Shown here piece after piece: positions 40,167-44,912 of a DNA stretch of 44,912 nt (positions are counted from its first letter, which is position 1; every line of letters starts with the position of its first letter). Position numbers and translations under genes: made by a program. This DNA is from an uncultured bacterium (GTDB lineage Bacteria > Actinomycetota > Coriobacteriia > Coriobacteriales > Eggerthellaceae): positions 1-44,912 of the forward strand of contig CAJMPP010000021.1 of the NCBI GenBank assembly GCA_905215325.1. The letters run 5' to 3'. A model generated the notes under the pieces. That model worked only from the letters and a program-made list of their open reading frames with translations, made no database searches and was not told the origin of the DNA.

Positions 40167-43100
40167 ATGGTTTTCGACAAAGAGGCTTCGTTCGAAGAGG
40201 CGGTAATTACCGTACTGAAACAACACGGGTGGAATGATGCGGAAGGAGTCCTTCAGTACCCCACCGAACAAGACCTTATCGACAACTGGGCAAAGATTCT
40301 ATTCAACAACAACGCCGGCATAGACCGCCTGAACGGCTGTCCGCTTACGCAGGGCGAGATGGCGCAGGTCATCGAGCAGATTGAAACGCTTAAAACCCCG
40401 TTGGCGCTCAACGGGTTCATCAACGGCAAAACCGTCGCCATCACGCGCGACAACCCCAATGACGCCCTTCATCTGGGCAAGGAAGTCAGCTTGAAAATCT
40501 ACGACCGACAAGAGATTGCTGCAGGCCAAAGCCGCTACCAAATCGCCCAACAGCCAATATATCCCGCAAAAAGCAAAATCCTTAACGATCGTCGCGGTGA
40601 TTTATGCCTGCTCATAAACGGTATGCCGGTCATCCACATCGAGCTCAAGCGCAGCGGCGTGCCCGTAAGCCAAGCCACCGGCCAGATAGAAAAATACGCC
40701 CACGAAGGTGTGTTCACAGGCATCTTCCGCCTAGTGCAAATCTTCGTGGGATTGACTCCTGACGAGGCAAGATACTTTGCCAACCCCGGAGCAGGCGCGT
40801 TCAACCCCAACTTCTTCTTTCACTGGGAAGACTTCAACAACGAGCTCGTCTGCGCAGGCGACAAGCCCGGCACTGACGAATGGAAGCGTTTTACCTCGAC
40901 GCTTCTCTCTATCCCTATGGCGCATCAGCTCATTGGCTTCTACACCGTGGCTGACAGCTCGGACGGCTGTCTAAAAGTCATGCGCAGCTATCAATATTAC
41001 GCGGCTGCAGCCATCTCAGACAAGGTCCGCAGATGCAAATGGAACGAGCCACGCCACAGCAGCACACCCGGTCGCCCCGGCGGCTACATCTGGCACACAA
41101 CCGGCTCCGGCAAAACCATGACCAGCTTTAAATCGGCTCAGCTTATCGCCGACTCCCATGATGCCGACAAGGTCGTATTCCTCATGGACCGCATCGAGCT
41201 TGGCACGCAATCGCTCTCGGAATACCGCTCTTTTGCCGACGATGCCGACGATGTGCAGGGCACTGAGAATACGCAGGTCCTCAAATCCAAGCTCGCCAGC
41301 GATGACCCCAAGAATCGCCTTATCGTCACCTCAATCCAAAAAATGAGCAACGTGAAGACCGGCGAAGCCAGAATCACTCAAGCCGAGCTTGACCGCCTTG
41401 CCGCCAAGCGAATCGTATTCATCATTGACGAGTGCCATCGATCCACCTTCGGCGACATGCTCCAAGACATACGCCGAGCGTTCCCCAATGCCCTATTCTT
41501 CGGTTTCACGGGAACGCCGATCCTCGACGAGAACCAGAAAAAGGGCTCAACAACAGCCATGGTGTTCGGCGAATGCCTGCACCGCTACAGCATTGCTGAC
41601 GGTATTCGCGACGGCAATGTGCTGGGCTTCGATCCCTACATGGTGACGACGTTCGATGACCACGACGTACGCGAAGCGGTTGCCCTCGAGCAAGCAAAGG
41701 CCGCAACCGTTGCCGAGGCCATCTCCGACGACCGGAAGAGCAAGGTCTTCTACCACTATATGGACTCGGCAAAGGTCCCCATGGGACCGATGGTCGACGG
41801 CGCCGGCAACCACATCAAGGGGATCGAGGATTTCCTCACCCGCGCCCAATACTGGCCCGGCACCCCGCACCACGGAAAGGTTGTAGAGGACATCCTGCGC
41901 CGTTTCCCTGTGCTCTCTCACGGCAACAAGTTCCATGCAATCTTGGCGACGAGCTCCATCCCGGAGGCAATCGACTATTACCGAGCCTTCAAGAAACGCG
42001 CCCCGCAGATGAAGGTGACCGCCCTTTTCGACCCGAACATCGACAACAACGCCGGCTCCACGGTTAAGGAAGACGCCCTGGTCGAACTCATAGAAGACTA
42101 CAACAAAGCTTACGACCAAGAGTTCACCATCCATACATGGCCCGCCATGAAGAAGGACATCTCGACGCGCCTGTCCCACAAAAAGCCCTACGTCAACGTT
42201 GACTCCAACCGCGATTCCCGCATCGACCTGCTCATCGTGGTGGACCAGATGCTCACGGGCTTCGACTCCAAGTGGCTCAACACACTTTACCTCGATAAGG
42301 TCATCGATTACGAAAGCATCATTCAGGCATTCAGCCGTACGAACCGACTGTTCGGCCCAGATAAGCCTTTCGGGACGATCCGCTATTACCGCCGACCCCA
42401 CACGATGAAGGGCTATATCGAAGCAGCCGTGAGGCTGTATTCAGGAGATCGCCCGCTCGACATGTTCGTCCAGAAATTACCAGACAATATCGCGCTGATG
42501 GATGCGCGCCTGCAGGAGATACTCATGGTCTTCGAGGCCGCGGGAGTTGGAGACCTTTCAAAACTCCCCGCATCGCAGGAAGCAAGACGCAAGTTCGCGA
42601 AGGAATTTGTCGAACTTAATGAATTCCTTGAAGCCGCGAAGGTACAAGGTTTTACGTGGGAGCAAGATACCTACGAGTTCAAGAAGGAGCCCAAAGAAGG
42701 CGCGCGCTGCGCCGAGTCCATCATCGTTCAGCCCATTATCGATGAGCGAACCTATCTCATCCTCGTGCAACGCTATAAAGAGCTCTTCTCTGGCGGTGCG
42801 CCGGGCAGTGCCCCCGACGCACCTTACGAACTCGATGGGCACATCACGGAAATCGACACGGGCCTCATAGACAGCGATTACATGAACTCGAACTTTGAGA
42901 AGTGGCTGAAATGCCTAGAGCAAGACGATGAGGACCTCGCAGCTACGCGCGAAGAGTTACACCGTTCTTTTGCATCTTTAAGCCAAGATGACCAGCGCTT
43001 CGCAGAGCTATTCCTGCACGACGTGGAGCGCGGCGACGCAACCCTTAAGGAGGGCATGACGCTGAGAGACTACATTACGTCATATGCCCACAAGGCCAAG

Positions 43101-43364
43101 AATGTTCAGACCCAACGCGTCATCGAAGCGCTCGGTATAGATGGCGACCTTCTCGCCACCATGGTCGCGCTTGACTTGACGGAATCGAACATAAATGAAT
43201 TCGGGCGCTTCGACGACCTGAAAGACTCAGTAGACAAGGCTCGTGCCAAAGCTTTCTTCGAGCAGAAAGAAGGCAGGAGCCTGCCGCCGTTCAAAGTGAA
43301 TACCCGCGCTGCAGCGCTTCTCAAAAGGTTTATCCTGGAAGGCGGCTTCGACATCGACGAGTGA
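40167..43364 (+). CDS. hsdR: Type I restriction enzyme, R subunit
   Basis: The 1065-residue protein is a complete HsdR. An N-terminal nuclease domain shows the PD-(D/E)xK pattern with Asp145 and GluLeuLys at 159-161 (GDLCLLINGMPVIHIELKR). The helicase core has Walker A TTGSGKTMT (Lys316) and DECHRS (421-426) for motif II, FTGTPI for motif III and QAFSRTNRLFG for motif VI. In the cell it joins HsdM and HsdS, translocates unmethylated DNA and cuts it. ATG 40167 with AGGT seven bases upstream starts the protein at FDKEASFEEAV, as in homologues. It ends 58 bases before the recombinase gene. hsdM is not in the window. GC content is lower than in the rest of the window. Confidence 0.95.
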   Translation: MVFDKEASFEEAVITVLKQHGWNDAEGVLQYPTEQDLIDNWAKILFNNNAGIDRLNGCPLTQGEMAQVIEQIETLKTPLALNGFINGKTVAITRDNPNDALHLGKEVSLKIYDRQEIAAGQSRYQIAQQPIYPAKSKILNDRRGDLCLLINGMPVIHIELKRSGVPVSQATGQIEKYAHEGVFTGIFRLVQIFVGLTPDEARYFANPGAGAFNPNFFFHWEDFNNELVCAGDKPGTDEWKRFTSTLLSIPMAHQLIGFYTVADSSDGCLKVMRSYQYYAAAAISDKVRRCKWNEPRHSSTPGRPGGYIWHTTGSGKTMTSFKSAQLIADSHDADKVVFLMDRIELGTQSLSEYRSFADDADDVQGTENTQVLKSKLASDDPKNRLIVTSIQKMSNVKTGEARITQAELDRLAAKRIVFIIDECHRSTFGDMLQDIRRAFPNALFFGFTGTPILDENQKKGSTTAMVFGECLHRYSIADGIRDGNVLGFDPYMVTTFDDHDVREAVALEQAKAATVAEAISDDRKSKVFYHYMDSAKVPMGPMVDGAGNHIKGIEDFLTRAQYWPGTPHHGKVVEDILRRFPVLSHGNKFHAILATSSIPEAIDYYRAFKKRAPQMKVTALFDPNIDNNAGSTVKEDALVELIEDYNKAYDQEFTIHTWPAMKKDISTRLSHKKPYVNVDSNRDSRIDLLIVVDQMLTGFDSKWLNTLYLDKVIDYESIIQAFSRTNRLFGPDKPFGTIRYYRRPHTMKGYIEAAVRLYSGDRPLDMFVQKLPDNIALMDARLQEILMVFEAAGVGDLSKLPASQEARRKFAKEFVELNEFLEAAKVQGFTWEQDTYEFKKEPKEGARCAESIIVQPIIDERTYLILVQRYKELFSGGAPGSAPDAPYELDGHITEIDTGLIDSDYMNSNFEKWLKCLEQDDEDLAATREELHRSFASLSQDDQRFAELFLHDVERGDATLKEGMTLRDYITSYAHKAKNVQTQRVIEALGIDGDLLATMVALDLTESNINEFGRFDDLKDSVDKARAKAFFEQKEGRSLPPFKVNTRAAALLKRFILEGGFDIDE

Positions 43365-43370
43365 GCGGCA

Positions 43371-43397
43371 TCATCATCCTTCATCAGCGTGAGCCAC
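43371..43397 (+). repeat. Inversion site 1 (27-bp inverted repeat, left)
   Basis: This 27-bp sequence (TCATCATCCTTCATCAGCGT, then GAGCCAC) is the inverted copy of 44368-44394 with one mismatch. It includes the codons that read LHQREP in HsdS, yet lies seven bases after the hsdR stop where no hsdS half is present. It is a likely crossover site for the adjacent tyrosine recombinase. Confidence 0.9.
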
Positions 43398-43421
43398 CAC
43401 ACATGATGAAGGAGGCAAATA

Positions 43422-44351
43422 ATGCTCATCGCCATCACCGAAGACTCCCTCTTTTGCGATTACTACTCGCAATGGGTCAGTGTCTATAAGGAGGGAGCCA
43501 TCCGCGAGGTAACGATGGGGAAATATCGACTCACTCAATCTTGGCTCGCCAAGCTTATCCCTAACCTCAAAATCAAAGACCTGGACCGAACCTCGTACCA
43601 GCAGCTCATCAATGGTTACGCCGAGCATCACGAGCGGCAAACGACCATGGATTTTCACCACCAGCTGAAAGGCGCAATCCTGGACGCCGTCGACGAAGGT
43701 CTCATCCCGCGCGATCCCACACGAAAGGCAATCATCAAGGGCAAGCAACCGCGGGCAAAGAAGATCAAATACCTCAACCAGTTCGAGCTTCATGCCGTAC
43801 TTGGTGATCTCGACTTGTCAACGAGCGAACCTAGTTGGGACTGGCTTATCCTCATCGTCGCCAAAACAGGCCTGCGCTTCTCCGAGGCACTAGGACTCAC
43901 CCCCGAGGACTTCGACTTTGCCCATCAAACGCTTTCCGTAAACAAAACCTGGGACTACAAAAACGGTGGCGGCTTCGTTCCCACGAAAAACGCCTCGTCA
44001 GTGCGGAGGGTTCAGCTCGACTGGCAACTAATCATGCAGCTTTCCGGTCTATTGAGGAATCTTCCCCCGTCTGAGCCAATATTCGTCAAAGGCAAGGTAT
44101 ATAACTCAACAGCAAACAGCGTACTGGCGCGCCACTGCAAAAATGTCGGCGCGCCGGTGATATCCGTCCATGGGTTGCGTCACACGCATGCATCGCTCCT
44201 CTTGTTTGCTGGCGTATCCATAGCGAGCGTATCGAGAAGGCTCGGTCATGCAAGCATGACTACCACCCAGGAAACTTACCTTCATGTCATTCAAGAACTG
44301 GAAAACAAGGACATCGACATCGTCATGAGAGCCCTTTCCACCCTCATATAA
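43422..44351 (+). CDS. Tyrosine recombinase (integrase family), probable hsdS invertase
   Basis: The 309-residue protein has an N-terminal SAM-like DNA-binding part (about 8-95) and a catalytic domain with Arg152 (GLRFSEALGL), Lys189, His250 and Arg253 (HGLRHTHAS), His276 (LGHAS) and Tyr286 (ETYLHV). All residues of the family's active site are present. AAGGAGG seven bases before ATG 43422 fixes the start. The gene lies between two 27-bp inverted repeats and next to hsdS, as in loci where such enzymes invert hsdS segments to change methylation specificity. No phage or conjugative genes accompany it, so a role in site-specific inversion is likelier than element integration. Its 3' end overlaps the antisense hsdS tail by 61 bases. 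Confidence 0.9.
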   Translation: MLIAITEDSLFCDYYSQWVSVYKEGAIREVTMGKYRLTQSWLAKLIPNLKIKDLDRTSYQQLINGYAEHHERQTTMDFHHQLKGAILDAVDEGLIPRDPTRKAIIKGKQPRAKKIKYLNQFELHAVLGDLDLSTSEPSWDWLILIVAKTGLRFSEALGLTPEDFDFAHQTLSVNKTWDYKNGGGFVPTKNASSVRRVQLDWQLIMQLSGLLRNLPPSEPIFVKGKVYNSTANSVLARHCKNVGAPVISVHGLRHTHASLLLFAGVSIASVSRRLGHASMTTTQETYLHVIQELENKDIDIVMRALSTLI

Positions 44352-44912
44352 CCCATATCAGTAAACTGTGGCTCACGCTGATGAAGGGTGATGAGGCTGT
44401 TGAGCCAGTCAAATTGCTCGCCGATAAGCCTCTGTTCATCTACCGAAGGCATACTGATTCCACTCTTCAACAATTTATCGAAGAAGAAATAGAGCCTGAC
44501 ACCACCTTCTTGTAGCATTTCGATTTGCTGTGTAAACAACCGCGTTTTGAACCAATGCCAAAGAAAGTGATCGTCGCAGGTTTCGTCAGTCCGGAAGACT
44601 TCATAGAGAGAGCTAACAATTACATTTCCCCTGGTAGATTGATAGCCAATTGAACCAACATTGATTCTGGCGGGGTTGTAAGCAAAGCTATTCGGCTCAA
44701 CAATCCAATAGCTTGTTTTATCGGCCTCACGCATCGTTCCGCCGTTTTCGAACTGTTCATCCTGGGGAACGAAGCCGCGATCGTTAGTCACAGAATAGCT
44801 AGGCAGATCGAGATTCTCCGAGTTCCTGATTCCAGATGCAGTGACAAAATCAGCAAACTTACGCTGTTCCCAAACGGGATGCCTGCTGAATGACTCCTTG
44901 CGGCGCTTACAC
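44291..44912 (-). CDS. hsdS: Type I restriction enzyme specificity subunit, partial, 5' end outside the window
   Basis: The reading frame is open from the window edge to the stop at 44291. Visible residues begin CKRRKESFSRHPVWEQRKFADF, a conserved spacer leading into a target recognition domain, and run through LFTQQIEMLQEGG, PSVDEQRLIGEQFDWLNSL and ITLHQREP, the conserved end of an HsdS half. About 200 residues are visible, one recognition domain. After LHQREP, 25 residues (from QFTDMGY to SLFSSS) are translated from antisense to the recombinase 3' end and do not look like HsdS. The opposite orientation to hsdR is unusual and fits inversion. The LHQREP codons overlap the 27-bp site at 44368-44394. 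Confidence 0.9.
   Translation of the reverse strand, partial: CKRRKESFSRHPVWEQRKFADFVTASGIRNSENLDLPSYSVTNDRGFVPQDEQFENGGTMREADKTSYWIVEPNSFAYNPARINVGSIGYQSTRGNVIVSSLYEVFRTDETCDDHFLWHWFKTRLFTQQIEMLQEGGVRLYFFFDKLLKSGISMPSVDEQRLIGEQFDWLNSLITLHQREPQFTDMGYMRVERALMTMSMSLFSSS
44368..44394 (-). repeat. Inversion site 2 (27-bp inverted repeat, right)
   Basis: Inverted partner of 43371-43397 (one mismatch), located inside hsdS at the codons for TLHQREP. A crossover between the sites would flip the 970-bp segment holding the recombinase gene. Confidence 0.9.

Noticed and set aside
43422..44351. Integrase of a prophage or integrative element
   Set aside because: No phage or conjugation genes and no tRNA attachment site are visible; the inverted repeats around it and the hsdS neighbour fit an invertase better.

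Overview
The window looks like chromosomal DNA of a gut-type actinobacterium of class Coriobacteriia, most likely family Eggerthellaceae. This is inference from content: most of it is GC-rich; there is a LuxR-type regulator with about twelve membrane spans next to a DMSO-reductase-family molybdoenzyme operon; lysine synthesis uses the LL-diaminopimelate aminotransferase route; MFS carriers, simple lipoproteins and GTG/TTG starts are common. No rRNA, tRNA or CRISPR array was recognised.

Layout. 1-4262: a three-gene sensory cassette (polytopic membrane protein, HisKA_3-type histidine kinase, NarL-type response regulator), followed by a cluster of small imperfect palindromes. 4737-8121: a zinc-ribbon protein, a lipoprotein and an EmrB/QacA-type MFS exporter whose leader carries a strong terminator-like hairpin. 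8122-11332: a gene-poor stretch with a 26-bp inverted-repeat element, then dapL and an iron-sulfur flavoprotein. 11333-13972: a UvrA-like ABC ATPase; a rearranged remnant of a close relative lies at about 23.6 kb. 14095-23424: a molybdoenzyme respiratory operon on the minus strand (NapG-like, NapH-like, a duplicated-domain protein of unknown function, a Tat-exported molybdopterin catalytic subunit, a four-cluster ferredoxin, a DmsC-like anchor and a TorD-like chaperone) with a divergent membrane LuxR regulator. 23746-26829: an ion-transporter-superfamily carrier and an MFS carrier separated by a 39-bp tandem repeat. 27104-32526: a minus-strand run of an ATP-grasp protein, a flippase-like membrane protein with a repeated TVPF tail, two hotdog thioesterases and a membrane-anchored C39-like peptidase. 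32923-34860: a two-subunit fluoride channel and a membrane J-domain protein. 35178-38529: purN, an xdhC-like gene and purH. 38918-39823: a Fic protein with an antitoxin-like N-terminus. 40167-44912: a type I restriction locus (hsdR, tyrosine recombinase, partial hsdS) of visibly lower GC, bearing 27-bp inverted repeats that bracket the recombinase.

How the parts may work together. The molybdoenzyme operon contains two kinds of quinol-linked electron input (NapG/NapH-like and DmsC-like) serving one catalytic subunit, so it probably encodes an anaerobic respiratory reductase or dehydroxylase for an unknown substrate sensed by the divergent regulator. The hsd locus looks like a recombinase-driven phase-variable restriction system. 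A seven-copy family of paired extragenic palindromes (core CGGACACTT...GGGGACGTAG...GTGTCCG), two degenerate gene copies and several other repeats point to an actively rearranging chromosome.
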